Positions 1-9,384 of a stretch of DNA of 64,000 nt are shown in pieces. The stretch lies in assembly GCF_012720115.1 (NCBI RefSeq), contig NZ_VNWN01000007.1:248001-312000 (forward strand). The letters run 5' to 3'. The position numbers and the translations under genes were made by a program. Under the pieces are notes generated by a model. The model was not told the DNA's origin, searched no databases, and was given only the letters and a program-made list of their open reading frames with translations. The stretch comes from Sneathiella chinensis. Its GTDB lineage: Bacteria; Pseudomonadota; Alphaproteobacteria; Sneathiellales; Sneathiellaceae. Each line of letters opens with the position of its first letter. The first letter of the stretch is position 1.

Positions 1-144
1 GGCAAGGAACGCATTCTGGTGGGCCGGGATGCGGTGATCATTTCCCTGCTGCAGCGGTTGATGCCGCAAGGCTACAAACGATTGCTGATGAAGGTTTTAT
101 GGAAACAGGGGCGCAAAAAACCGGCCGAGCCCCGCCCCGCCTGA
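1..144 (+). CDS. Short-chain dehydrogenase/reductase, C-terminal fragment (partial)
   Basis: Open from the left edge to a TGA at 142-144, giving the last 47 residues of a protein whose start lies outside the window. The fragment has the usual tail of an SDR-family oxidoreductase: a GKERILVG-Da segment, then a hydrophobic LLQRLMPQGY stretch and a basic end (KVLWKQGRKK). In classical SDRs this part closes the substrate pocket after the Rossmann fold. The cofactor motif and the Ser-Tyr-Lys triad would lie upstream and cannot be checked, so substrate and subfamily are unknown. The family call rests on resemblance of a short tail only. Confidence 0.5.
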   Translation, partial: GKERILVGRDAVIISLLQRLMPQGYKRLLMKVLWKQGRKKPAEPRPA

Positions 145-250
145 AAAATCAGGGACGGGCAGCGGGCCACTGGCAGGCCCATCCGGGCAAACGGCCTTGC
201 CCCTGCCCCGTCCGCCCCTATCCTTGAAAGGAAGAGCCGCGCCATGACAG

Positions 251-295
251 GAACCGCATAAACCGCATGAACCGCACAAACCACACGAACCGCCC
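251..295 (+). repeat. Five degenerate 9-bp tandem repeats
   Basis: Five consecutive 9-mers of the pattern (G/A)AACCGCAT are visible, with the first base alternating G, A, G, A, G, so an 18-bp higher-order period is also present. The repeat holds the start codon and first nine codons of the small downstream gene, so a change in copy number would alter its N-terminus (Asn-Arg-Thr-rich) in steps of three residues. Confidence 0.75.
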
Positions 296-503
296 ACAGC
301 AGCCCCCCCTGATCCGGGGCCGCCGCCAGTATGACGAGATACTGGAACGGCAGGAAGCCCAGCTGAACGCCCTGAACGAGGCGGGCGATGATGCCTATCA
401 GCGCCTGTTCGTCCGCGACCGGAAATTTGGCGGCGGCTCGCTGTTTCTGGCGCTGCTGATTGCGGCGGCGGTTGCCGCGCTGATCGTCTCGCTTATGCCG
501 TAA
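267..503 (+). CDS. Small tail-anchored hypothetical protein (78 aa)
   Basis: Not recognised. The product has a basic, polar N-terminus (about 1-20) encoded by a 9-bp tandem repeat, a charged amphipathic helix (about 21-50, YDEILERQEAQLNALNEA), and one hydrophobic C-terminal helix (about 57-76), which predicts a cytoplasmic domain anchored in the inner membrane by its tail. There is no good ribosome-binding site right before the ATG at 267. A strong one (AAAGGAAGAG, 227-236) instead precedes a six-codon mini-ORF at 244-261, so translation could depend on reinitiation. The 3' end overlaps the convergent anmK stop by 11 bases. The domain logic supports a real gene, but the start is uncertain. 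Confidence 0.5.
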   Translation: MNRTNHTNRPQQPPLIRGRRQYDEILERQEAQLNALNEAGDDAYQRLFVRDRKFGGGSLFLALLIAAAVAALIVSLMP

Positions 504-1617
504 GCTGTTCTTGCTCGCCCGCTTGTCCCGCTTGCGGGCGGAACAGGACACCGCCCTGCATGGGGGCGCGGACGCCGGTTGTTTGCGGCAGGCTAAGCGG
601 TTGCCCGTTCAGGCTGCGCACCGCCAGAAAGGCGAAGGCCTCTGCCTCCAGTTCATCGCCGCGCCAATTGACGGCTTCCACCGGTTCCACCGGAACGCCC
701 AGTTCCTGCGACAGCCGTTCCATGATCCAGTTGTTATGGCGCCCGCCGCCGGTCACCAGCCAGCGCCGTGGCGGCCGGGACAGATGCTCGCCTGCCCGGG
801 CAATGGACTGGATCGTAAAGGCCGTCAGGGTTGCCGCCCCGTCCGCCGGGGACAGATGCGCCACGGGCGCGGCGGAAAAATCATCGCGGTCCAGACTTTT
901 CGGCGGTTTCCGATCAAAATAGGGATTGTCCAGCAACTGTTCCAGCGCCGCGGCATCAACCGTGCCGGATCGGGCCAGCGCCCCCCCGGCATCATATCCC
1001 TGCCCCGTATGGCGCATCACCCAGTCATCAATCATGGCACTGGCCGGGCCGGTATCGAAGGCAATGATATCCTCGCCGTCCAGCCATGTGACATTGGCCA
1101 CGCCGCCCAGATTGAGAACCGCAACCGGCTGATCCAACCCGGAGGCCAGCGCCCGGTGATAAAGCGGCGCAAGCGGTGCGCCCTCGCCGCCGGCCTGCAC
1201 ATCCGCCGTCCGAAAATCCGCGACCACATCAATACCGGTCAGGTCGGCCAGCAACTGCCCGTCCCCCACCTGCACGGTGATGCCGTTCTCCGGTTCGTGA
1301 TACAGGGTCTGACCGTGAAAGCCGACGGCCCGCACCTCAGACCGGTCCAACCCGCTTTTGTCCAGCAGGTCCAACGCAAGGGCCGCATGCTGGCGGGTAA
1401 ACTCCGCCACCAGTTCCGCCGGGGCAGAACGCTGCCCGAGGCAGGCCCGGAACTGTTCGCGAAAGCCGGGATCATAAGGAATGGACAGGGCCGGGCCAAA
1501 TTCCTGCACCTCGGTCCCGTCCGTTTTCAGCAACGCGGCATCCACCCCATCCATTGAGGTCCCGCTCATCATGCCGATGGCCCACTCTGCCTTGGCGCCT
1601 ACTGTGTCCTTCTTCAC
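493..1617 (-). CDS. anmK: Anhydro-N-acetylmuramic acid kinase
   Basis: AnmK opens the 1,6-anhydro ring of anhydro-MurNAc and phosphorylates it to MurNAc-6-phosphate, a cytoplasmic step in recycling cell-wall sugars. The 374-residue product is of normal family length and has the N-terminal nucleotide-binding signature GMMSGTSMDGVD (about 15-26), the central GGVANVTWL loop, FDTGPASAMID, and the second phosphate-binding stretch VTGGGRHN near 289. The start is a GTG at 1617 with AAGGAG seven bases upstream. It is divergent from tyrS, a common alphaproteobacterial arrangement. The family assignment is firm. Confidence 0.95.
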   Translation of the reverse strand: MKKDTVGAKAEWAIGMMSGTSMDGVDAALLKTDGTEVQEFGPALSIPYDPGFREQFRACLGQRSAPAELVAEFTRQHAALALDLLDKSGLDRSEVRAVGFHGQTLYHEPENGITVQVGDGQLLADLTGIDVVADFRTADVQAGGEGAPLAPLYHRALASGLDQPVAVLNLGGVANVTWLDGEDIIAFDTGPASAMIDDWVMRHTGQGYDAGGALARSGTVDAAALEQLLDNPYFDRKPPKSLDRDDFSAAPVAHLSPADGAATLTAFTIQSIARAGEHLSRPPRRWLVTGGGRHNNWIMERLSQELGVPVEPVEAVNWRGDELEAEAFAFLAVRSLNGQPLSLPQTTGVRAPMQGGVLFRPQAGQAGEQEQLTA

Positions 1618-1713
1618 ATCCCTGCTCCTTCGTTTTAATCCGGTACTTCCAATCCCATGGGAAAGTATGGTACAGGAACGGCTCTTTCAACGTAATCAGC
1701 AAAAGTAGTAAAA

Positions 1714-2967
1714 ATGACTAATCTACGCTCTGACTTTATGCAAATGTTCCTGGACAGGGGATACTTCCACCAATGCACCGACATCGAAGCATTGGACAAG
1801 TCTCTGTATGATGGACCGGTCACAGCGTATATTGGCTTTGACTGTACGGCCCGCAGTCTTCACGTTGGTAGTCTCATGCAGATCATGATCCTGCGCCGCC
1901 TGCAACAGGCTGGCCACAAGCCCATCGTGCTGATGGGCGGCGGGACAACCAAGGTGGGAGACCCCACAGGACGGGATGAAAGCCGCCCCGTGATCACGGA
2001 CGAGATCATCCAGGACAACATGGATGGCATCAAGAAGGTGTTTGAGAAATTCATCACCTTTGGCGATGGCCCGACCGATGCGATCATGGTGAATAATGAC
2101 GACTGGCTCAGCAAACTGGAATATATCCCGTTCCTGCGCGAATACGGCCGTCATTTCTCGATCAACCGCATGCTCACCTTTGACAGTGTGAAGCTGCGCC
2201 TTGAGCGGGAACAGTCCATGAGCTTCCTGGAGTTCAACTACATGATCCTGCAGGCCTACGACTTTGTGGAGCTGCGCAAAAAATACGGTGTGACCCTGCA
2301 GATCGGCGGCTCCGACCAGTGGGGCAACATTGTCAACGGTACCGAGCTTGGTCGCCGGACCAACAGCTTTGAGCTGTATGGCCTGACAACCCCGCTTCTG
2401 ACCACCGCATCCGGCACCAAGATGGGCAAGACCCTGTCCGGTGCGGTGTGGCTGAACGAAGACATGCTGTCCCCGTACGAGTACTGGCAGTTCTGGCGCA
2501 ATACCGAGGATGCGGACGTTGGGAAATTCCTGCGCCTGTTCACCGAATTGCCGCTGGACGAGATCGCCCGTCTTGAAAAACTGGAAGGCGCAGAGTTGAA
2601 CGAGGCCAAGAAGGTCCTCGCCAACGAATGTACCGCCCTTGCCCACAGCCGCGAAGCGGCGGAAGCGGCAGCGGAAACCGCACGCAAGACGTTTGAACTT
2701 GGGGAACTGTCCGAGGACCTGCCGACAACGGAAATCCCGAAGGCGGAACTGGATGAAGGCATTCCGGCCTTTGCCCTGTTCAACCGGGTTGGCCTGTCCG
2801 CGTCCAGTTCCGAGGCCAGAAAGCTGATCAAGGGTGGCGGTGCCCGCCTGAATGATGAAAAGATCAGTGATGAAGGACTTGTCCTGACTTCAGCCGATGT
2901 GAATACATCTGGCCGGATCAAGCTGTCCGCAGGCAAGAAGCGGCATCACCTGATCCTGCCGGCCTGA
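1714..2967 (+). CDS. tyrS: Tyrosyl-tRNA synthetase
   Basis: TyrS attaches tyrosine to tRNA-Tyr in the cytoplasm. The 417-residue class I synthetase carries its HIGH-type motif as HVGS (residues 50-53) after the [13 protein letters not shown] segment, the tyrosine pocket region with [12 protein letters not shown] near 200, and a KMSKS-type loop as KMGKT near residue 236. An S4-like RNA-binding domain closes the protein (about 350-417; [14 protein letters not shown]). Length and motif order match the proteobacterial TyrS group. It is transcribed divergently from anmK and ends before a strong intrinsic terminator. Confidence 0.97.
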   Translation: MTNLRSDFMQMFLDRGYFHQCTDIEALDKSLYDGPVTAYIGFDCTARSLHVGSLMQIMILRRLQQAGHKPIVLMGGGTTKVGDPTGRDESRPVITDEIIQDNMDGIKKVFEKFITFGDGPTDAIMVNNDDWLSKLEYIPFLREYGRHFSINRMLTFDSVKLRLEREQSMSFLEFNYMILQAYDFVELRKKYGVTLQIGGSDQWGNIVNGTELGRRTNSFELYGLTTPLLTTASGTKMGKTLSGAVWLNEDMLSPYEYWQFWRNTEDADVGKFLRLFTELPLDEIARLEKLEGAELNEAKKVLANECTALAHSREAAEAAAETARKTFELGELSEDLPTTEIPKAELDEGIPAFALFNRVGLSASSSEARKLIKGGGARLNDEKISDEGLVLTSADVNTSGRIKLSAGKKRHHLILPA

Positions 2968-2997
2968 CCGACAGGCGTTACATCATGACCTGATACG

Positions 2998-3033
2998 CGG
3001 GAAGGAAGCCTCAGGGTTTTCCTTCCCGTTTTT
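2998..3033 (+). terminator. Intrinsic terminator after tyrS
   Basis: Perfect 10-bp stem CGGGAAGGAA / TTCCTTCCCG (2998-3007 and 3019-3028) with an 11-base loop, followed by TTTTTC on the plus strand. The hairpin overlaps the last codons of the convergent AsmA-like gene, so the end of that gene is part of the tyrS terminator. Confidence 0.85.
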
Positions 3034-6000
3034 CTTCTTCCCCCGGAAATGCCGGTCCCAGCGGTTCATCCGAACCGTTTTCCGATCCCTCCCACGGTTC
3101 AAAGAACATGCGGCGCAAAATCCCCGGCGCCAGCGCAGACACCGGATTGACGGAAATATCCGGATCGGAAACATCCCCCTCGGCCTTATAGGAAAAGCCA
3201 AATATTCCTTCGCCCTTGCGGCCCACCAGCAGGTTGCCCAGCAACGGGATATTCCCCAGAATGGAATTCAGGGTATAGGACGGGATCACCGTTCCAAACG
3301 CATCCATGGTGCCTGTATTCTGGTTCACATCCCCCGAAAAGGTCAGGCCGATGGACCCGACCGCCCGGAAGTCCTTGGTGGAAATCACGCCATCCTTATA
3401 GGTGAACGGTCCTTCGACCTTGGCAAAGGTCATGCCCTCGTTGCGCAGCAAATCAACAATGCCGCCAAGCGAGCCCAAGGTCAGCAACTTGCCAAGGAAA
3501 GGGGCATTGACCACGCGGATATTCCGCATGTCCACAACACCCTTGGCCTCAACCTCTGGTCCCGCGTCATTCATGGTGGCGGAAATCCGCAAGGTTCCCT
3601 CGCGGATATTGTCATAGATATCCAGCCCCTTCAGCAGCAACCCTGCCTGATTGGTGGTAAATTCGGCCCGGCGCGGTCCGGTGTCACTGCGGACCACAAA
3701 CTTCACCATGTCGGTTTCGGAAAACTTGCCCAGAATATTGGCCGATACAATCCGGTCCTGTTCCAGATTAACCAGCCCCACCACGCCCGACAGCGTCACC
3801 CCCTCGTCCATCAAAACCCGATCAAACGCAAGGGAGAACCGGAGATCCGGCCCGATCGGGGCCTCCTTTTCAGGGGCGGGTTCTGCCGCTGGTTCTGCCG
3901 CCCCCTCCGCCTCGACCTCCCGCGCCAGATAGGGCAGCAGGTCAAACTGCGCCCCCGATGCCGTTACCTTGTAATCGTTGGCGGCAAGACGGCTCACCTC
4001 AAGCTGGAAACGGTTGCGGCCATAAATCACCTTGTCGGACAGGAACGACAGCAGCCCCCCCTTGTCCAGCGTGGCCCGGCCCGTCACCTCGATCCCGGTG
4101 GCGTCCAGACGCATGTCCGAAAGGGTGGTTCCCCCGTCCGGGCGGGTGGAAAAACGCGCCCCGAACGAGGCGGGCTCGCCTTCCGGCTTTTCAAGTTTCA
4201 GGGCGGGAATGTCCAGCACCGCGTTATTCAGGCTGACCGTGAAAAGGCCTTCTGCCGACCCATCGGGCAGCACATCCACATCCAGCGAAATGGGGGTTTT
4301 GCCTTGCACATAGTCAAACGCCACGTCCAGCGCCTGCCGCCCCTCATCATCCAGCGCGGATTGAACTTCGTACCGTTTGTGGCCTTTTTCCTTGCCCCGG
4401 AACCATGTCTGGAACTTGACCCCGGATTCCGACCCGTTCAGCCGCGCAATCCCCGCCACCTCCAGAAGGTCCGGGTTTACATGCACGGAAAGCGCCCCTT
4501 CCGACAGATCGACACCCTCGAAAACAGCGGGAATGAAGGCGTCCGTAAAATTGCCCTTGGCATCAAACACGACGTTGGTCATGTCCAGATCATGCAGCAA
4601 CGGAAAGACGAAGCGGGCCTCCACTTCCCCGGTGCCCTGCATCTGCTCTGCCGAGACACCATATTCCGCTGACAGTTCCAGCGGTTTTCTGTCCAGAAAG
4701 CCAAAGATGCTGCGGCTGTCACCGGTCACCTTGATGTTGATATTGGCAATCTGGTCGTGTTTGTCGAAGTCGGTAATCAGAACATCGCCAAAGGGAAGGC
4801 TCATATCCTGCAGCGTGCCGACCATATCAAAGATGTGGATCTGCTTTTCATCCAGAATGGCCTTGCCCGTAATGTTGGTGACCGGGGGAAGCGGTGCGAA
4901 ATAATCGGCCGTGGCCCCCTCGATATCGAAGGCCAGCCGAATAGACTGGTCGGGGATTTCGCCGCTTTCGATGGCACCGGGCGGCAGGGAAACCCGGAAG
5001 GTTACATTGGTGGCCTTGCCATCACGAATTTTTGTCGTCACCCAGTTATAGGCATCCACCGCCGCAGAATAGGGCCAGTAATCGCCAAGGGTATTGACCT
5101 CAAGTTCCGGGAAACTGCCCTCGATATCCAGCCCCACCCCTTCTTCCTTCAGGGCGATTGACCCGCTCATCTTGATGTCGGGGCCGGCGCTGTCGATATC
5201 GACAATGTTGAAATTCACGCTGTCAAACGGGGCAAGGCTGTGCCCTTTCAGGGCCACCCGGTTTAACTGCAACGGCTTTTTATAAAGATCGGGCAGGCCC
5301 ACACTCCCCTCGCCCGTATACAAATCAAAGCTGACCTGTTCGGGCTGGAAGGCGGTATCAAGGGACAGGTTGATTTCTCCCGATGCCAGCAGGTCCACCC
5401 CCTGCATCATGGCAAGGTCCGGCGCTTCCTTGCCAAGGATCGGCAACGGAAAATCCTCCACCCGCGTATTTACCACGGTTTTCCGGCTCTCGGCATCGAA
5501 GGCCGCGTTGGCGACCAGACTCACCGCCTGATCCCCGAAATGGGCATCCCCCTGCACATGACCGGCCAGCCCATCCTCGGACCGCCAGATCACCACATTG
5601 GCCGATGTCACCCGCAAAAACCGCTTGGAAAGCTCATCCTCCAGATACAGCCGGGACTGGTAAATCTCCAGCCGCTCCAGATAGGAGGTCAGTTCCGACC
5701 GGTCTTCCCGGCGGCCCAGTTCGGACACAATCTGGCGGATAACTTCAACCGTGCTGTTGTCGCCGTCGGCCTCGCTTTCGGTCTCGGGTGCCGCATCCGC
5801 TTCTGTATCATGTCCGGCATATCCCAGACTGACCGTGCCATCCTCCTGCCGGGACAGACGCAACCGCAGGCCCCGGAACTCCACCGCCGACGGGGCAATC
5901 ATGCCGCCGATCAGGGCCTCGCCGCTGAAGGTCACCGTCACATTGGGGATCGAGGCGATATTGCTGCCCTCTCGCGCCAAGTCCACCGACCGCAGGGCCA

Positions 6001-6226
6001 GATCCAGGTTCTTGTCGCGATTGTCCCACGTCAGGTATAATTCATCAAAATCCAGTTGGTATTCAGGATACTGGCTGGCCAGCACCTGTTGCAGATAGGG
6101 TCCGGCAAAAGTGACCGACAACGGCCCCTGGCTCAGGGCCGCCACAAGTGCCAGCACGGCAAGGCAAACGAGAACCACAACGCTGAGGACGATACGCAGC
6201 AGTAATTTTGAAGTTGCTTTTACCAA
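3011..6226 (-). CDS. AsmA/YhdP-like giant envelope protein (DUF3971-type)
   Basis: The 1071-residue protein has one N-terminal membrane helix (about 7-30) and a long beta-rich body with repeated short-period strands, the layout of the AsmA/YhdP/TamB superfamily. These proteins span the periplasm as hydrophobic-groove bridges and are thought to move phospholipid between membranes in Gram-negative bacteria. The middle (about 150-600) resembles the DUF3971 part of YhdP and the C-terminal 250 residues resemble the AsmA-like C-terminal domain (GVVDMRNIRVVNAPFLGKLL, then FGFSYKAEGDVSDPDISVNP). An Ala/Glu/Pro-rich linker sits near 770-790. Assignment to YhdP rather than another AsmA clade is by overall layout, not a diagnostic residue. 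Confidence 0.8.
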   Translation of the reverse strand: MVKATSKLLLRIVLSVVVLVCLAVLALVAALSQGPLSVTFAGPYLQQVLASQYPEYQLDFDELYLTWDNRDKNLDLALRSVDLAREGSNIASIPNVTVTFSGEALIGGMIAPSAVEFRGLRLRLSRQEDGTVSLGYAGHDTEADAAPETESEADGDNSTVEVIRQIVSELGRREDRSELTSYLERLEIYQSRLYLEDELSKRFLRVTSANVVIWRSEDGLAGHVQGDAHFGDQAVSLVANAAFDAESRKTVVNTRVEDFPLPILGKEAPDLAMMQGVDLLASGEINLSLDTAFQPEQVSFDLYTGEGSVGLPDLYKKPLQLNRVALKGHSLAPFDSVNFNIVDIDSAGPDIKMSGSIALKEEGVGLDIEGSFPELEVNTLGDYWPYSAAVDAYNWVTTKIRDGKATNVTFRVSLPPGAIESGEIPDQSIRLAFDIEGATADYFAPLPPVTNITGKAILDEKQIHIFDMVGTLQDMSLPFGDVLITDFDKHDQIANINIKVTGDSRSIFGFLDRKPLELSAEYGVSAEQMQGTGEVEARFVFPLLHDLDMTNVVFDAKGNFTDAFIPAVFEGVDLSEGALSVHVNPDLLEVAGIARLNGSESGVKFQTWFRGKEKGHKRYEVQSALDDEGRQALDVAFDYVQGKTPISLDVDVLPDGSAEGLFTVSLNNAVLDIPALKLEKPEGEPASFGARFSTRPDGGTTLSDMRLDATGIEVTGRATLDKGGLLSFLSDKVIYGRNRFQLEVSRLAANDYKVTASGAQFDLLPYLAREVEAEGAAEPAAEPAPEKEAPIGPDLRFSLAFDRVLMDEGVTLSGVVGLVNLEQDRIVSANILGKFSETDMVKFVVRSDTGPRRAEFTTNQAGLLLKGLDIYDNIREGTLRISATMNDAGPEVEAKGVVDMRNIRVVNAPFLGKLLTLGSLGGIVDLLRNEGMTFAKVEGPFTYKDGVISTKDFRAVGSIGLTFSGDVNQNTGTMDAFGTVIPSYTLNSILGNIPLLGNLLVGRKGEGIFGFSYKAEGDVSDPDISVNPVSALAPGILRRMFFEPWEGSENGSDEPLGPAFPGEEEKREGKP

Positions 6227-6322
6227 AACGTGTTATTCACTTTACCAAAAGGTTTGCATTATGAATTGGTTCCATAAGATCGAACGATGGAACCACTATG
6301 CCCGATTTTAGGACCCATGAAC

Positions 6323-9310
6323 ATGTCAGACAGTGAATTTTTTCCTTTATTAAACGAAGTTAGCCGATTTCCGAAAGCCGGAAATGCCGACTGGCTTCGT
6401 ATCGGGAATGAAAACTGGTCCGACACCCTTCTAGTTAACCCCGAATATGGCAAATTTGCGGAAGCCTTTCCGGCCCATCCAAAAGGTCGGCGCCTGCTGG
6501 ATGCGCTATTTGGCAACAGCCCCTATCTCAGCCACTGCCTGCTCAGCGATCCGGCCTTTTTCAAGACCCTTGCCGAAACCGGCACCGATGCGGCCCTTGC
6601 CTTTATCTATGCCGAACTGGACGCGGCCATAACACCGGACAGTGATACGGCCCAGATCATGCGCCTGCTCAGGATTGCCAAGCAGCGCATCGCCCTGATT
6701 ACGGCGGTTGCCGATATTACCGGCATCTGGCCCCTTGGCACCATCACCCGAACCCTGTCCGATTTTGCCGCGAAGGCGGTGGATATCTCGGCCGCCCATC
6801 TGCTGCTGCAAGCCCACCGGAAAGGGGATATCGTCCTGCCCCACCCAGACGATCCAACCCGCGATAGCGGGCTGATTATCCTTGGCATGGGCAAGCTGGG
6901 GGCGTATGAGCTGAACTATTCCAGCGATATCGACCTGATCGTCCTGTTTGATTCCCGGAAAGTCACCTATACCGGCCGCAAGTTCATGGATGACTGCTTC
7001 ATCCGCCTGACCCGCGATCTGGTCAAGATCATGCAGGAGAGAACCGCCAACGGCTATGTGTTCCGTACCGACCTGCGGCTTCGTCCCGACCCCGGCGCCA
7101 CCCCCATCGCCCTGCCCCTTGGGGCCGCCCGCGCCTATTATGAAAGTCAGGGCCAGAACTGGGAACGGGCCGCCATGATCAAGGCCCGCCCCATTGCCGG
7201 GGATATCGAGGCCGGTCTCGAATTCAAGGAATTCCTGCGGCCTTTCGTGTGGCGGAAATTCCTTGATTTCGCCGCCATTGCCGACATCCAGTCCATCAAG
7301 TCGCAAATCCACGCCCATAAAGGGTTCGGCAAGATTTCGCTGGAAGGCCACAATATCAAGATCGGGCGCGGCGGCATTCGCGAGATCGAGTTTTTCTGCC
7401 AGACCCAGCAATTGATCGAGGGGGGGCGCAATCCCACCCTCCGAAATCCATCCACCCTGCAAACCCTGTCCGATCTGGTGGAGGCCCAAAAGGTCAAGCC
7501 GGAGGTGCGGGATGATCTGGTCAAGGCCTATGAGTATCTGCGGACCCTTGAGCATCGCCTGCAGATGATCCACGACAACCAGACCCAGCTTCTGCCGGAA
7601 GCCGCCGAGGATTTTGCCCAGCTCGGCGTTTTCATGGGTCATGCGGACCCGGAAGCCTTCCGGCTGGAACTAAAACTGACGCTGGAAACGGTGCAGGCCC
7701 ATTATGATGCCCTGTTCGCCTTCGAGGAGGAACCGGACCGCAAGGCCGGACGGCTGGTGTTCACCGGGGCCGAGAACGACCCGGAAACCCTGAAATCCCT
7801 TGAAAATCTGGGCTATACGAATGTGGACAATATCTCGCAGATTGTCCGCCAGTGGCACCATGGCCGATACCGCGCCACCCGCACGGAACGGGCGCAACAA
7901 CTGCTGACGGCGCTGATGCCGACCCTGCTGGAACGGTTAGGCGATACGGCCGACCCAGATGCCGCATTCATGCGCTTTGATGCGTTTCTTAAAAAACTGC
8001 CTGCGGGGATTCAGCTTTTCTCGCTGTTCACGGCCCATCCCAGCCTGCTGAAACTGCTGGCAAAAATCATGGGGATGGCCCCCGGACTGGCCAACCGGCT
8101 GGCCAACAACCCGCGCCTTCTGGATGGGGTGCTGTCACCGGATTTCATGGGGCCGCTGCGGGACCGGGACGAACTGGTGGCCGATCTGGACCTGATGCTG
8201 GGCACCGCCCGCGATTTTCAGGATGTTCTGGAAATCTCGCGCCGCTGGGTCAATGACATCAAGTTCCGCATCGGCGTGCAAATCCTGCATAATATCGACC
8301 ACGGAACCGGTCTTGGCGGAACCGTAGCCGCAGGCCCGGCCCTGACCATGCTGGCCGAGGTGACCCTGTCCCGTATCCTGCCCGCCGTGGTGGCGGACCT
8401 TGGGGAAAAGCACGGCACCGTTCCCGGCGGCGAGTTTGCCATTCTGGGCGCGGGCAAGCTGGGCAGCCGGGAAATGACCCCCGGATCGGACATGGACCTG
8501 ATCTTTCTGTTCCGCACCCCTGAACAGGACATGATGTCCGATGGGCCGAAACCCATTCCGGCGGGCCTCTATTACACCCGCCTCAGCCAACGGGTGATTA
8601 ACGCCCTCAGCGCGCTGACCGGCGAAGGGTATCTGTATGAAGTGGACATGCGCCTGCGCCCCCACGGCAAGGCCGGCCCCATCGCCATGACCCCCGACGC
8701 CTTCCAGAAATACTACGAGGAGGAAGCCTGGACGTGGGAGCATATGGCCCTGACCCGGGCGCGACCGGTGGCCGGGGATCTGTCCCTGCAACAGGAAGCG
8801 GAACGGATGATCCGTCATATCCTGACCCTGCCCCGGGACGGCGAGACGATTGCCGCCAATCTTTATGACATGCGGGACCGCCTGCAGAAGCAACATGCCG
8901 ACAAATCCTTCTGGGCCATCAAGCATCACCGGGGCGGCATCATGGATCTGGATTTCATCGTCCAGTATCTGAAACTGATCCACGGCAAGGACCATCCGGA
9001 AATTCTGGACACCAATACCCATGCCAGCCTCATGGCCATGAAGGCGGCGGGCATTGTCCCTGCTGACAGTCTGGACCAACTTTACCAATCCATGCGATTT
9101 TATATTAATTTGCAGGGCCTTACGAGACTGTCTTTAAGTAAGGGCGTAATTGCGGATACGGCCCCGGACGCCTTCAAGGAGGTCCTGGCAGAGGCCGGGG
9201 AGGTTGAGAATTTCGAGGCCCTGACCATCCGCCTGCAAGAGGTACAGGCCTTGGTGGACCGGGTCTTTTCACAGCTTGTCCCGAAGCCGCAAACCGATTT
9301 GCCGGACTGA
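6323..9310 (+). CDS. glnE: Bifunctional glutamine synthetase adenylyltransferase / adenylyl-removing enzyme
   Basis: GlnE switches glutamine synthetase off and on by adding or removing AMP, under control of PII protein, and so ties nitrogen assimilation to glutamine level. About 995 residues with two nucleotidyltransferase domains: the N-terminal removase (GKLGAYELNYSSDIDL, about residue 193) and the C-terminal transferase (GKLGSREMTPGSDMDL, about residue 708), each with the metal-binding Asp-x-Asp pair. Both half-domains look intact. I chose ATG 6323 because AGGA at 6310-6313 is nine bases upstream; in-frame ATGs at 6287 and 6317 are worse placed. Divergent from the AsmA-like gene. Confidence 0.96.
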   Translation: MSDSEFFPLLNEVSRFPKAGNADWLRIGNENWSDTLLVNPEYGKFAEAFPAHPKGRRLLDALFGNSPYLSHCLLSDPAFFKTLAETGTDAALAFIYAELDAAITPDSDTAQIMRLLRIAKQRIALITAVADITGIWPLGTITRTLSDFAAKAVDISAAHLLLQAHRKGDIVLPHPDDPTRDSGLIILGMGKLGAYELNYSSDIDLIVLFDSRKVTYTGRKFMDDCFIRLTRDLVKIMQERTANGYVFRTDLRLRPDPGATPIALPLGAARAYYESQGQNWERAAMIKARPIAGDIEAGLEFKEFLRPFVWRKFLDFAAIADIQSIKSQIHAHKGFGKISLEGHNIKIGRGGIREIEFFCQTQQLIEGGRNPTLRNPSTLQTLSDLVEAQKVKPEVRDDLVKAYEYLRTLEHRLQMIHDNQTQLLPEAAEDFAQLGVFMGHADPEAFRLELKLTLETVQAHYDALFAFEEEPDRKAGRLVFTGAENDPETLKSLENLGYTNVDNISQIVRQWHHGRYRATRTERAQQLLTALMPTLLERLGDTADPDAAFMRFDAFLKKLPAGIQLFSLFTAHPSLLKLLAKIMGMAPGLANRLANNPRLLDGVLSPDFMGPLRDRDELVADLDLMLGTARDFQDVLEISRRWVNDIKFRIGVQILHNIDHGTGLGGTVAAGPALTMLAEVTLSRILPAVVADLGEKHGTVPGGEFAILGAGKLGSREMTPGSDMDLIFLFRTPEQDMMSDGPKPIPAGLYYTRLSQRVINALSALTGEGYLYEVDMRLRPHGKAGPIAMTPDAFQKYYEEEAWTWEHMALTRARPVAGDLSLQQEAERMIRHILTLPRDGETIAANLYDMRDRLQKQHADKSFWAIKHHRGGIMDLDFIVQYLKLIHGKDHPEILDTNTHASLMAMKAAGIVPADSLDQLYQSMRFYINLQGLTRLSLSKGVIADTAPDAFKEVLAEAGEVENFEALTIRLQEVQALVDRVFSQLVPKPQTDLPD

Positions 9311-9330
9311 TCGTATATTCCCCTTGTAAT

Positions 9331-9361
9331 GTTCCCCCATCCTTCTTAATGAAGGGGGAAC
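9331..9361 (+). promoter_or_regulatory. Hairpin in the glnE-bcp gap
   Basis: Inverted repeat GTTCCCCC / GGGGGAAC (8 bp perfect) encloses 15 bases in which CTTC/GAAG can extend the pairing. No U-tract follows, so it is not a classical terminator; it lies only 23 bases before the bcp start and could act as an mRNA 5' stabiliser or processing site. No function is shown by sequence alone. Confidence 0.5.
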
Positions 9362-9384
9362 CCACAATCAGAAGAGGATGCACC

